From assembly GCA_964447315.1 (NCBI GenBank), contig CAYURQ010000002.1, positions 1 to 64,000 of the forward strand: 64,000 bases of DNA, given 5' to 3'. Every line of letters begins with the position of its first letter. The stretch's first letter is position 1. This stretch comes from MWBV01 sp964447315 (GTDB lineage: Archaea > Nanobdellota > Nanobdellia > Pacearchaeales > GW2011-AR1). The translations under genes and the position numbers were made by a program. Positions 53,548-61,816 of this stretch are shown here, one piece after another. The notes under the pieces are model-generated. The model made no database searches, was not told the origin of the DNA, and worked only from the letters and a program-made list of their open reading frames with translations.

Positions 53548-56500
53548 ATGAGAAAAAGAGGAAAAGATTTCTCTAGCAAGGCAATTCATTTAGCTCATAG
53601 AGAATTAAAAAAAGAAAAGAAAGAAAAACTAATTGAATTTATTTTATTGGTTATTGCTCTTATCTCCACTTCAACAATTTTTATTATGTTGTCTATTAAT
53701 TTAATAATAACTGGTTATGCTACTCATGCTCCTGCAGAAGCAGGATATATCTCTAAATTAGATGTTCATGTAATTTATCAAACTTATTATTGGGCTGGTT
53801 TATATGGTATTGCTTGGAGAATTCCTGGATTTACTGAACAACCAGATGAATTGATTTTTGCAGGGCAAATAAGTGATACAGGTTTATTTTTTGATTGCAT
53901 TCAAACAGATGCTGTTGGAGGAAGAGAGATTTATGCTTCAACTTCTCAAACCGTTGATTTTGATTCTTTAGTGCCCGCAAACAATTCTCAAATAGATTCT
54001 TATATGGGGTGTTCTGGGGCAGAAGATTGTGCTTCTAACACTTTTTTAAATACAACTTGGGTAATGGTTGGTTCAACAAATATAACAGATGTTCCCTCAA
54101 CATACTCTTACCAGTTTCAAGGAGGACAAAATGTGTTTGATATTGGGGCATTATATGATGGAAGTAATCTTGTTTATTTCACCCACATAACAGAAACAAT
54201 AGAAACAGGATATAGCCCAAATGCAACTGTTAATTTTCAGTTTTTATTGCCTGTTATACAAAATTCTTCTGATACTTATTATTTTTTTACAGATCCTTAT
54301 GATGTTTGTCCAGAAGGCGGAGGTATCGGAGAAGTTTTAGAAGGAAGGATTTCAGGATACATTACAGATGGTTTATCTCCATTGGAAAATGTTACTGTTT
54401 CAATTGCAGGAAATACTTCAATAACTGATTCAAATGGGTTTTATAATATTTCAGTAAATGTTGTTTCAGGAACTTATAATCTTTTAGGTATTAAAACAAG
54501 TTATTTGACTTATACTTCAAATGTTTCTTTTAATTTTACTAATGCAACTCTTGTGAAAAATTTTACAATGTCAGAGTATATCCCAGGAGGAAATGTAACT
54601 ATAAAGCCAAATGTTTCTGGCTATGTTAAAGATTCTGCAAATCTTTTTTTATCAGATGTTAATGTTACTTTAGGAGGGGAAACTTATGTAACAGGAGATA
54701 ATGGATATTATACTTTAAGACCTTCAATATATCCAGAATCTCAACCAATTGTTGCATTGAAATCAGGATACAATAATTATTATTTTATTTTACCTTTTAA
54801 TGATTCTTCAACTACCTTAGAACATAATATTACTATGTCTTCTGTTTATTCAGGAACTACTAATAATTTGTATCAATCTGGTCCTTATACATCTCCTCCA
54901 GGACAAAGAGTACAACAAATTCAAATTGAAGTTGAAAAACAAGGAGAAGATTTTTGGATAAGTACAAAAGAAATAAATAAAGAAATACGTCAAAATACTT
55001 TTGTTGAAGAAACAGTTGGAATTTATAATTTTCAAAGTTCTGCAATGAATTTAGTTTTTAGTTTATCCTCTGAATTAAATGATTTTATTAAGTTAAATAG
55101 AGACGCTGCATTAATTTCTCCGAATACAGGAGAAGATTTAGTTTTAACTTTTTATGGTACAAAACCTCTGGGAACTTATCAAGGAAAACTTGAAATAACA
55201 GGAACAATAAATAAAGAAATTCCAATTACTGTTAAGATTGTTGAAAGAAAACTTCCTATTGAAACTCTTTTAATGGAATTAGATTTATTTGATGATAATG
55301 TTCAACCTGGAGATAATTTACAGTATAAATTGCTTTTACAAAATTTACTTAGAGATCAAAATTATAAAATAGAATTAGAGAAAAAAATTAAATCACAAAA
55401 TGATTCTTTTGTTTATTTTTCAGAAACTCAAGAAGTTGAAATAGAAAAATCACTTTCTTTATTAGATTTCATTGAAATTCCTAAAGATTTTCAAGAAGGA
55501 GAATACTTTTTAGAAATTAATGCAAAACATTTGAACTTATTATCCAGCATTACATCTCCTTTTTATGTTCGTAGACCAATTTATCTTTATTCATTTCTAG
55601 GAATTCCTTTGTGGATATTTTTTGCTATTATTTCTTTTGCAAGTTTTGTTGCTCTTAGTTTATTTGTTTATAAAAGATACAAAGCAAAACGTAAACGTTA
55701 TAGCATAACTTTGGATTATTCTACGCTTCCTAAAGAATCAAAAGGATTTCTAAAATTAGGTTTAATTGCAGAAACTAAAAATGTTGCTTATTTAGAACCA
55801 GAAAAACTAAAAACTCATTGTATTGTAGCAGGAGCTACTGGAATGGGAAAAAGTATTTCAGCTCAAGTAATAATTGAAGAAGCTTTAATGCAAAATGTTG
55901 CTGTTATTGCATTTGACCCAACAGCACAGTGGTCAGGAATGTTAAGAAAATGTACTGATAAAAAAATGATGTCTTATTATCCTAAATTTGGACTTAAACC
56001 AACAGATGCCCGAGGATTTCCAGGAAATATCAGGCAAGTTACAGATGCTCGTGAAATAATTGAAATTGAAAAATATATGAATCCAGGACAAATACAAATA
56101 TTTACTTTAAATAAATTAGACCCAAAAGATATTGATTTATTTATTGCAAATGTTATTCGTGGAATTTTTAAATCAGACCCAAAAGAAGCTCAGGAATTAA
56201 AAGTTCTTTTTATATTTGACGAGGTTCATAGATTACTTTCAAGATTCGGGGGTAGTGGTGAAGGTTTCTTACAAATTGAAAGAGCATGTCGTGAATTCCG
56301 TAAATGGGGCATGGGTGTTTTATTAATCTCTCAGGTTTTAAGTGATTTTGTTGGTGAAGTAAAAGCAAACATTAACACCGAAGTTCAAACAAGAACAATT
56401 GAAGAATCAGATTTAGAAAGAATTAAAACAAAATATGGAGATGAATTTTTGAAATCTTTAGTTCGTGCAGAAGTTGGAGTTGCAATGTTCCAGAATGCAG

Positions 56501-57072
56501 AATATAATAAAGGTAAACCATATTTCTTGAATTTCAGGCCAATTTTACATAATACAAGAAGACTTCCAGACGAAGAACTTGAAAAATATAATAAATATAA
56601 TGAAATGATTGATGATATAGAATATCAAATTCAACAACTTGAAGAATTAAAAATAGATGTTTTTGATATGAAAATGGAACTTAAATTAATAAAAGATAAG
56701 ATAATGACAGGTAATTTCTCTGTTGTTGATATTTATATTGAAGGATTAAAACCAAGATTAAACAAACAATGGGAAAAACTAGGAAAAACACCTAAAAAGA
56801 AGCAAAAGAAACTTGCTAGTGTTGATGAAATTAAAGCAGCAGTTAAAGAAGCAGCTGCAGAACGTGAAAAAGCAGAAAAACAAGAAAAAGAGGATTCAAA
56901 GAAAAAAGTTGTGAAAAAAACAGTTCCAACCTTAAATAAATCCCCCTCTGCAACACAAAGTAAAACTACTTCTGACCAAATCTCTTCTGCTCAACCTGTT
57001 CAAAAAAAAGTCGTAAAGAAAAAAATTATTAAAAGAATTGTAAAAAATCCAAATCAAGAAATTAATAAATAA
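53548..57072 (+). CDS. Membrane-anchored HerA-like ATPase with ectodomains (copy 2)
   Basis: This 1174-residue protein has the same plan as copy 1 with a larger outer part. A first membrane segment (about 31-55) is followed by a domain (60-255) resembling the secreted proteins at 58346 and 59936: WAGLYGIAWRI, FFDCIQTDAVGGREIYAST, and SSDTYYFFTDPY. Two carboxypeptidase-regulatory-like domains (about 264-430; SGYITDGLSPLENVTVSIAG, SGYVKDSANLFLSDVNVTLGG) and two beta-domains follow, then a second membrane segment (about 684-708). The ATPase has Walker A AGATGMGKS (760-768) and Walker B FIFDEVHRLL (888-897). The tail ends with KKVVKKKIIKRIVKNPNQ, the shared Lys-rich motif. Both termini are predicted to be cytoplasmic. 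The cargo is unknown. Confidence 0.85.
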   Translation: MRKRGKDFSSKAIHLAHRELKKEKKEKLIEFILLVIALISTSTIFIMLSINLIITGYATHAPAEAGYISKLDVHVIYQTYYWAGLYGIAWRIPGFTEQPDELIFAGQISDTGLFFDCIQTDAVGGREIYASTSQTVDFDSLVPANNSQIDSYMGCSGAEDCASNTFLNTTWVMVGSTNITDVPSTYSYQFQGGQNVFDIGALYDGSNLVYFTHITETIETGYSPNATVNFQFLLPVIQNSSDTYYFFTDPYDVCPEGGGIGEVLEGRISGYITDGLSPLENVTVSIAGNTSITDSNGFYNISVNVVSGTYNLLGIKTSYLTYTSNVSFNFTNATLVKNFTMSEYIPGGNVTIKPNVSGYVKDSANLFLSDVNVTLGGETYVTGDNGYYTLRPSIYPESQPIVALKSGYNNYYFILPFNDSSTTLEHNITMSSVYSGTTNNLYQSGPYTSPPGQRVQQIQIEVEKQGEDFWISTKEINKEIRQNTFVEETVGIYNFQSSAMNLVFSLSSELNDFIKLNRDAALISPNTGEDLVLTFYGTKPLGTYQGKLEITGTINKEIPITVKIVERKLPIETLLMELDLFDDNVQPGDNLQYKLLLQNLLRDQNYKIELEKKIKSQNDSFVYFSETQEVEIEKSLSLLDFIEIPKDFQEGEYFLEINAKHLNLLSSITSPFYVRRPIYLYSFLGIPLWIFFAIISFASFVALSLFVYKRYKAKRKRYSITLDYSTLPKESKGFLKLGLIAETKNVAYLEPEKLKTHCIVAGATGMGKSISAQVIIEEALMQNVAVIAFDPTAQWSGMLRKCTDKKMMSYYPKFGLKPTDARGFPGNIRQVTDAREIIEIEKYMNPGQIQIFTLNKLDPKDIDLFIANVIRGIFKSDPKEAQELKVLFIFDEVHRLLSRFGGSGEGFLQIERACREFRKWGMGVLLISQVLSDFVGEVKANINTEVQTRTIEESDLERIKTKYGDEFLKSLVRAEVGVAMFQNAEYNKGKPYFLNFRPILHNTRRLPDEELEKYNKYNEMIDDIEYQIQQLEELKIDVFDMKMELKLIKDKIMTGNFSVVDIYIEGLKPRLNKQWEKLGKTPKKKQKKLASVDEIKAAVKEAAAEREKAEKQEKEDSKKKVVKKTVPTLNKSPSATQSKTTSDQISSAQPVQKKVVKKKIIKRIVKNPNQEINK

Positions 57073-57106
57073 AAAACCATAAAAACTACCTTTTTTTAAT
57101 TATATT

Positions 57107-57439
57107 ATGGAAGAATTTAAAATTTTAAAAAGATTTTCAAAAGATATTTTAAAAAAAGAGCACCATAAAAAAATAAATTCTTTGTGTTGTTTAGATGATA
57201 AAAAAGATGCTTTCAAGTTTTTATTAATTTCAGAAATAAAAATGAAATATTTAAATTTAAATGATTTAATTGAAAAATATAAAAATCATGAAGATTATGA
57301 ATTATTGATGTTGAAATCAAATTTAATTCCTCATAAAATAATTTTTTTGCAAGAAAATTTCCAAGAGAAAGATTTTAAAAAAATATTAGCTTTGTTAGAT
57401 GAGTTAGAATTGAGGTTATTAGATAATGGGATTATTTAA
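57107..57439 (+). CDS. Small helical cytoplasmic protein
   Basis: This 110-residue all-helical protein is not recognised. It begins MEEFKILKRFSKDILKKEHH and ends with KDFKKILALLDELELRLLDNGII. It resembles the helical tails of the surface proteins in size and charge only. It follows the second HerA gene after 34 bp and overlaps the next coiled-coil gene by 14 bp, the same overlap length as between the 721-residue gene and the first HerA gene. Coupled translation with both is likely. Confidence 0.65.
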   Translation: MEEFKILKRFSKDILKKEHHKKINSLCCLDDKKDAFKFLLISEIKMKYLNLNDLIEKYKNHEDYELLMLKSNLIPHKIIFLQENFQEKDFKKILALLDELELRLLDNGII

Positions 57440-58262
57440 GAAAAAAAAGAATGTAGAATTAGGAGCAGATGATCCTGTTCCAGAAGAACCAAAAAAACAA
57501 GAAAGCTCTTCATCAGGCGAAGGAGGTTCTGCAGGAGATAGCGCAAGTGTTGTAAAATTATCAACTGAAATTGATAAAATCAAAGCGAGTGTAGAAGCAT
57601 TTGCAGAAGTACGTAAGTCTTTTACAGAGAGGTTCACAAGAACAAGTGAGCAAATAGGGGAATTGCGTTCAATGATTTTAGAGAGAGACAGAACAATTCA
57701 GGCACTTGAATTAAAGGCAGTTAAAGCAGCTGATTTAGTTGAATCAATAAAACCAGATAAATTTATGGTAGAAATACAAAGACAAAATGTAAAAATAGAA
57801 GCATTAAAAGCAAATTTAGAAGGTAATGAAGCAATTGTTGATAGAGTTATGGAAGAATTAAAAGAAATGAGAAGAAAAATACAATTCTTTAGGGGAGTAG
57901 AAGAAATAATAAAATTAAGTGAAGAAGTAAAGAAAGAGTTAATCGGTGTAAAGAAAATCGAAGGAACAATTAATATTCAGACAGATAAAGTACAAACAAT
58001 TTACTCTGAAATGCGTAAAAAACTTCAAGATTTAGATAATTTCAATTCAACACTTCAAGAAACAAGAGTAAATATTGAACAAAATACAAAAGACGTTGAG
58101 TATTTGAAAACAAAAATAAGAGGATTTGCAGAAAAAGCAGAACTTGATAAAATAATTGAAAGAATTAAAGAGTATTCTAGTTCTTTGAAAGAATTACAAA
58201 AGAAAACTCCTTTAACAAGAGATATTGAAAGACTTAAAGTTCTTCTTGAACAAATGAAATAA
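57426..58262 (+). CDS. Long coiled-coil protein
   Basis: This 278-residue protein begins MGLFKKKKNVELGADDPVPEEP, then has a Ser/Gly-rich linker and, from about residue 45, continuous coiled coil (LSTEIDKIKASVEAFAEVRK, IGELRSMILERDRTIQALEL, and onward to LERLKVLLEQMK-like ending). It has no signal peptide or membrane segment. The basic LFKKKK start, shared with the 53428 gene product, may bind membrane lipid or a common partner. It probably forms an operon with the second HerA gene and the 110-residue gene. A cytoplasmic scaffold is a reasonable but unproven guess. Confidence 0.7.
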   Translation: MGLFKKKKNVELGADDPVPEEPKKQESSSSGEGGSAGDSASVVKLSTEIDKIKASVEAFAEVRKSFTERFTRTSEQIGELRSMILERDRTIQALELKAVKAADLVESIKPDKFMVEIQRQNVKIEALKANLEGNEAIVDRVMEELKEMRRKIQFFRGVEEIIKLSEEVKKELIGVKKIEGTINIQTDKVQTIYSEMRKKLQDLDNFNSTLQETRVNIEQNTKDVEYLKTKIRGFAEKAELDKIIERIKEYSSSLKELQKKTPLTRDIERLKVLLEQMK

Positions 58263-58307
58263 TTTAATTAATGTACTTTATCCTCGACAATTATTATTTA
58301 TAGAAAT

Positions 58308-58316
58308 ATTTATAAA
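58308..58316 (+). promoter_or_regulatory. TATA box of the 264-residue secreted gene
   Basis: ATTTATAAA lies 30-38 bp before the ATG at 58346. Confidence 0.5.
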
Positions 58317-58345
58317 GAAATCCTTCTTGAAATTATTGTGAGAGG

Positions 58346-59140
58346 ATGATGAAAAAGATATTCTTAATAGTATTAACAGTAGGACTTTTCTTAGCGTTAG
58401 TTCTTCATATTTCCTTGGTTATTGCAGTGGAGCCCTTTGGTGCAACGGTCAATCCTCTCACATCAGAACGTGCGCCCGAGGACTCCGCCCAAGGAGTTGA
58501 TGCAATAGCTGGAAATGTAACAGAATTAAACATTTTTGGTTATACAATAACTCAATCTTGGCAAGGTTATTTTGGAAACGTAACAGGAGTGATAATGTTA
58601 GCAGATAATTCCGACAATGTTTTGTATAATTGGAGTGTTGCTTCTCCAGAAGGAGAGATTTATGCTTCAACAAATAATTCAATTATCTGGAATTATGTTC
58701 AATGTTTTAATTTTACTTCAGATGGAACTTACACAGACGATACTTCTAATGCAGGTGGAACAAGTCAATTTGGAACCAACTTAACTATTATTGAAAATAT
58801 GTATAATATTGATTCAGATGATGTTGATGGTGTTAATGAAACTTTTAATTTATATGGAACAGGACATAGGACTTTTTACACAAATAATCTTGAATTTTCA
58901 CTTGGAGAATGTAGAAATACTCGTATATTTGGAGCAGGAGGAAGTCAAAATGATGGAGAATTTGAAGAAGTTTTACTTTATGAACCTTATTCTCAAAGTG
59001 TTATATTTGCTAGTTTATTAAATGAAAATGTTCAAGGATTTGATGATAATCTACATGATTTTGAAATGCTTGTTCTTGAAGATGGACATCAGGCAGATAC
59101 TAGCACTTCAACTTACTATTTTTATGTAGAATTAGAATAA
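58346..59140 (+). CDS. Secreted protein, family A copy 1
   Basis: This 264-residue protein has a signal peptide (about 1-28) and a mature part with WQGYFGNVTGVIMLADNSDNVLYNWS, EGEIYAST, VQCFNF, LYEPYSQSVIFASLL, and a final HDFEMLVLEDG...STYYFYVELE. It is a close paralogue of the 59936-60748 product and also resembles the outer domain of the second HerA protein. No transmembrane anchor follows the signal peptide. It is likely an abundant surface or pilus-like subunit, which is inference. Two possible ATGs (58346, 58349) differ by one residue. Confidence 0.75.
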   Translation: MMKKIFLIVLTVGLFLALVLHISLVIAVEPFGATVNPLTSERAPEDSAQGVDAIAGNVTELNIFGYTITQSWQGYFGNVTGVIMLADNSDNVLYNWSVASPEGEIYASTNNSIIWNYVQCFNFTSDGTYTDDTSNAGGTSQFGTNLTIIENMYNIDSDDVDGVNETFNLYGTGHRTFYTNNLEFSLGECRNTRIFGAGGSQNDGEFEEVLLYEPYSQSVIFASLLNENVQGFDDNLHDFEMLVLEDGHQADTSTSTYYFYVELE

Positions 59141-59282
59141 TCCTCTCACATCTTTGTTCTAATTCTACTTTTTTATTTAATTTTTTAATATTTTTATAAA
59201 TCTATTTTAGTATTTAGTTAAATAAGATAATAAATAAATTATTATATAAAACTAAATACAGTATTAAACCTATTAAACCAAA

Positions 59283-59293
59283 CATTTAAATAG
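59283..59293 (+). promoter_or_regulatory. TATA box of the wHTH regulator gene
   Basis: CATTTAAATAG lies 21-31 bp before the ATG at 59314, giving a leaderless message. Confidence 0.6.
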
Positions 59294-59313
59294 GTATTTG
59301 AGTAAAATATTTC

Positions 59314-59943
59314 ATGGAACTCGATTCTTTCCTGGCATCTCCGAGATGGGAAATCCTAAGCCTCATTTCGGAGAGGCCTTCCTCCCCAATTGAGCTAGCT
59401 GAAAAAACAAAAACAACTGTGTCATTTGTAAGCCAACAGTTAAAGTTACTAGAAGCAGCTCAAATAGTCAAAAAAACAAAAACAGGTGCTTTTGAAAAAG
59501 GAAAACCAAGAAATCTTTTTTCAATATCTAAAGATTTTCTTTATTTGACTATCTTAACTAATGGTTTTTCAGTTAAGAAGAAGATTTCTATTGATGTTTA
59601 TAAAAAGGCATTACTTCAATCTTGGCTTGTTGAAAATATTCAAATACAAGATTTTCTTGGAGAATTGCTTTTTAAATTAAATAAAGATTTATCAGAAATT
59701 CAGGCAATAATTCTTGATACATCTAAAATTTCACCTGAATTATTATTTTTTGTTGACAATAAAAAATCAAAGCAAGTAATTGAAAATTTCTTTAAAAAAT
59801 CAAATGAAAAAATTTCATACAAATTTTATTCTTTATCTGAAATTCAAAAATTACCTCTTGAAGGAATTTTTTTCATTCATCAACTTGATGTTTTTTTAAA
59901 AAAGAAAATAGAGCTGAAAGGAGGTAAAGAAAATAATGAATAA
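59314..59943 (+). CDS. Winged-helix transcription regulator
   Basis: This 209-residue protein has an amino-terminal ArsR/MarR-like winged helix: LASPRWEILSLISERPSSPIELAEKTKTTVSFVSQQLKLLEAAQIVKK with a basic wing KTGAFEKGKPRNLF. The carboxyl part (about 80-209) is mixed helices and strands without a recognised ligand domain. The gene lies between two paralogous secreted-protein genes and overlaps the second by 8 bp, so it probably regulates them. The first part of the coding region is noticeably richer in G and C than its neighbours. Confidence 0.8.
   Translation: MELDSFLASPRWEILSLISERPSSPIELAEKTKTTVSFVSQQLKLLEAAQIVKKTKTGAFEKGKPRNLFSISKDFLYLTILTNGFSVKKKISIDVYKKALLQSWLVENIQIQDFLGELLFKLNKDLSEIQAIILDTSKISPELLFFVDNKKSKQVIENFFKKSNEKISYKFYSLSEIQKLPLEGIFFIHQLDVFLKKKIELKGGKENNE
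59920..59925 (+). promoter_or_regulatory. Shine-Dalgarno site of the second secreted gene
   Basis: GGAGGT, inside the end of the regulator gene, is 10 bp before the ATG at 59936. It shows that genes inside operons here use ribosome binding sites while first genes look leaderless. Confidence 0.7.
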
Positions 59944-60748
59944 AATAAAAACAATTAGTTTTGTATTAATTGTTGCTGTATTATTAATTGCTTTGTCTGT
60001 ATTTGCACTAGCAGTTCCAGAAGGAGCAACTGTTACTCCAGGAGCAGAATCAAGATATGAATCCTCTGGTTCTCCAGGACAAGATACAGGAGCTTATGCA
60101 GGTAATATAACTGAATTAACAGTAAATTCTGTAGGTGTTACACCTTCATGGCAAGGTTATTATGGTGATGTTACTGGTGTTTTCACTTTAGGTGATGCGT
60201 CTGATAATATAATGTATAATTGGACTACAAGCACTCCCTCAGGTGAAATTTTTGCTTCATCAAATAATTCTGTTACATGGGCAAATATACAATGTTTGAA
60301 TTTAACAGCTAATGGAACTTACATTAATGAGGATGGAAACCCTGGAACTATAAATCAAGCAGGTGTTAATTATACAATTCTTGAAAATGAATTCAACATT
60401 AACAAAACAGCAGGCGATGGGGTTAATGAAACATTTGGAAATGGTTCTCAACCACAAGGTGAAGGGCTTACCCACGATGCTTTTATTGTAGGTTCTACTT
60501 CTTTTGGAGCAGGCACATGTTATTCAACACATTTGTTTGCTGACAGTCAAAGTCCAGAAGATGGAGCTTTCCAGCAAATCTTGCTATATGAACCCTCTAC
60601 CCAAAGTGTTGTGTTTACAACGATAATTAATCAAGATGAACTAGGTTTTGATGGTTCAAACCATGATTTCCAGATGATAGTTCTTGAGGATGGACACGAA
60701 GGGGACACTTCAACTGACACTTATTACTTTTGGGCAGAACTAGAATAG
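59936..60748 (+). CDS. Secreted protein, family A copy 2
   Basis: This 270-residue paralogue of the 58346-59140 product has a signal peptide (about 1-28), WQGYYGDVTGVFTLGDASDNIMYNWT, GEIFASSNNSVTWANIQCLNL, YEPSTQSVVFTTII, and the end NHDFQMIVLEDGHEGDTSTDTYYFWAELE. Cys residues are few (two in the mature part). Translation is coupled to the upstream winged-helix regulator. The pair of secreted copies around one regulator suggests alternative expression of two surface subunits, which is inference. Confidence 0.75.
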   Translation: MNKIKTISFVLIVAVLLIALSVFALAVPEGATVTPGAESRYESSGSPGQDTGAYAGNITELTVNSVGVTPSWQGYYGDVTGVFTLGDASDNIMYNWTTSTPSGEIFASSNNSVTWANIQCLNLTANGTYINEDGNPGTINQAGVNYTILENEFNINKTAGDGVNETFGNGSQPQGEGLTHDAFIVGSTSFGAGTCYSTHLFADSQSPEDGAFQQILLYEPSTQSVVFTTIINQDELGFDGSNHDFQMIVLEDGHEGDTSTDTYYFWAELE

Positions 60749-60820
60749 GACGATTTTTTATTATTTTTACAGTCCTTTCTATTTTTTTTCAGAAAATGAA
60801 GAAACAAAACTAAACAAAAA

Positions 60821-61795
60821 ATGAAAAAAACAAGAGAGAAAGGCAACTTGAAATTTATTTTTTTAATTTCCTTAGAAGTATCTTTGATATTAATCTTTCT
60901 CTCTCTATTTCTTTTTCCAAATTATGTTTTAGCAGGTTTTGGTGAAAATAATGTTACAGTGAAAACAAACTTAAGTGTTGCAAATTCAGCTCCAGTAATA
61001 GGACAAATAGATATAGAGCAAGGCTCAATAAATTTAAACCCAAATACTACAAAAACAGTAAATTGTTCTGTAAATATCTCAGATTATGATGGAGCTCTTG
61101 ACATAGATTCTGTTAGTGCTGTTTTATTCAGCTCTTCTTCAACAAATTATGCCTCACTAGATGATAATAATACTCATTATACAAATTCTAGTTGTGATAT
61201 AGACACTTCTGTTGGAGATGCTTTTCAAGCAATATCTAATTGTTTATTTGAGGTATGGTATAACGCAGAGGCAGAAACTTGGAATTGTACTGTTGTTGTT
61301 AATGATTCTTCTTCTTATCAAGTAAATGATTCAAATACTACTGTCGTACAACCACTTTTAGCTCTTGGATTGCCTGACATTATTCAATATGGAGAGATAA
61401 ATGCAACTTATGTTTCTCTTGAAAATGTTACTAATGTTTCTAATTTAGGTAATGTTGAACTTAATTTGTCTTTAAGTGGATATGGATTTTTGGAAAATGA
61501 TGGAAATGCAATGAATTGTACTTTAGGGCCAATTAGAAATATTTCCATTGAATATGAAAAATATAATTTAACAAGTTCAACCACTGGTGATTTAAGTCAC
61601 TCTGAATTAATTGGAAATTATACTAATTTAACTTCTTTTCCTATCACAAAAAGATTTGACTTGGACTATAGAAAACAAGAGGATTACCACGAAGCTTGGA
61701 ATTATACTTATTGGAGAGTTTACGTTCCTATTGGTGTTGCAGGAACTTGTCAAGGAAATATAATATTTGGAGCAGTTCAAGCAGATGGAACATAA
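60821..61795 (+). CDS. Secreted protein, paralogue of 33809-35008 product
   Basis: This 324-residue protein has a signal peptide (about 1-33), then matches the later two-thirds of the 33809-35008 product: KTVNCSVNISDYDGALDIDSV, NSSCDIDTSVGDAFQAISNC, LSLSGYGFLENDGNAMNCT, KRFDLDYRKQEDYHEAWNYTYWRVYVP, GTCQGNIIFGAVQADGT. It lacks the extra amino-terminal domain of that protein. Paired Cys and N-glycosylation sequons are conserved. The function is unknown. The gene for a membrane metalloprotease follows 21 bp later, with GGAGG at 61802-61806. Confidence 0.75.
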   Translation: MKKTREKGNLKFIFLISLEVSLILIFLSLFLFPNYVLAGFGENNVTVKTNLSVANSAPVIGQIDIEQGSINLNPNTTKTVNCSVNISDYDGALDIDSVSAVLFSSSSTNYASLDDNNTHYTNSSCDIDTSVGDAFQAISNCLFEVWYNAEAETWNCTVVVNDSSSYQVNDSNTTVVQPLLALGLPDIIQYGEINATYVSLENVTNVSNLGNVELNLSLSGYGFLENDGNAMNCTLGPIRNISIEYEKYNLTSSTTGDLSHSELIGNYTNLTSFPITKRFDLDYRKQEDYHEAWNYTYWRVYVPIGVAGTCQGNIIFGAVQADGT

Positions 61796-61816
61796 TTTTA
61801 TGGAGGAATACAATAA

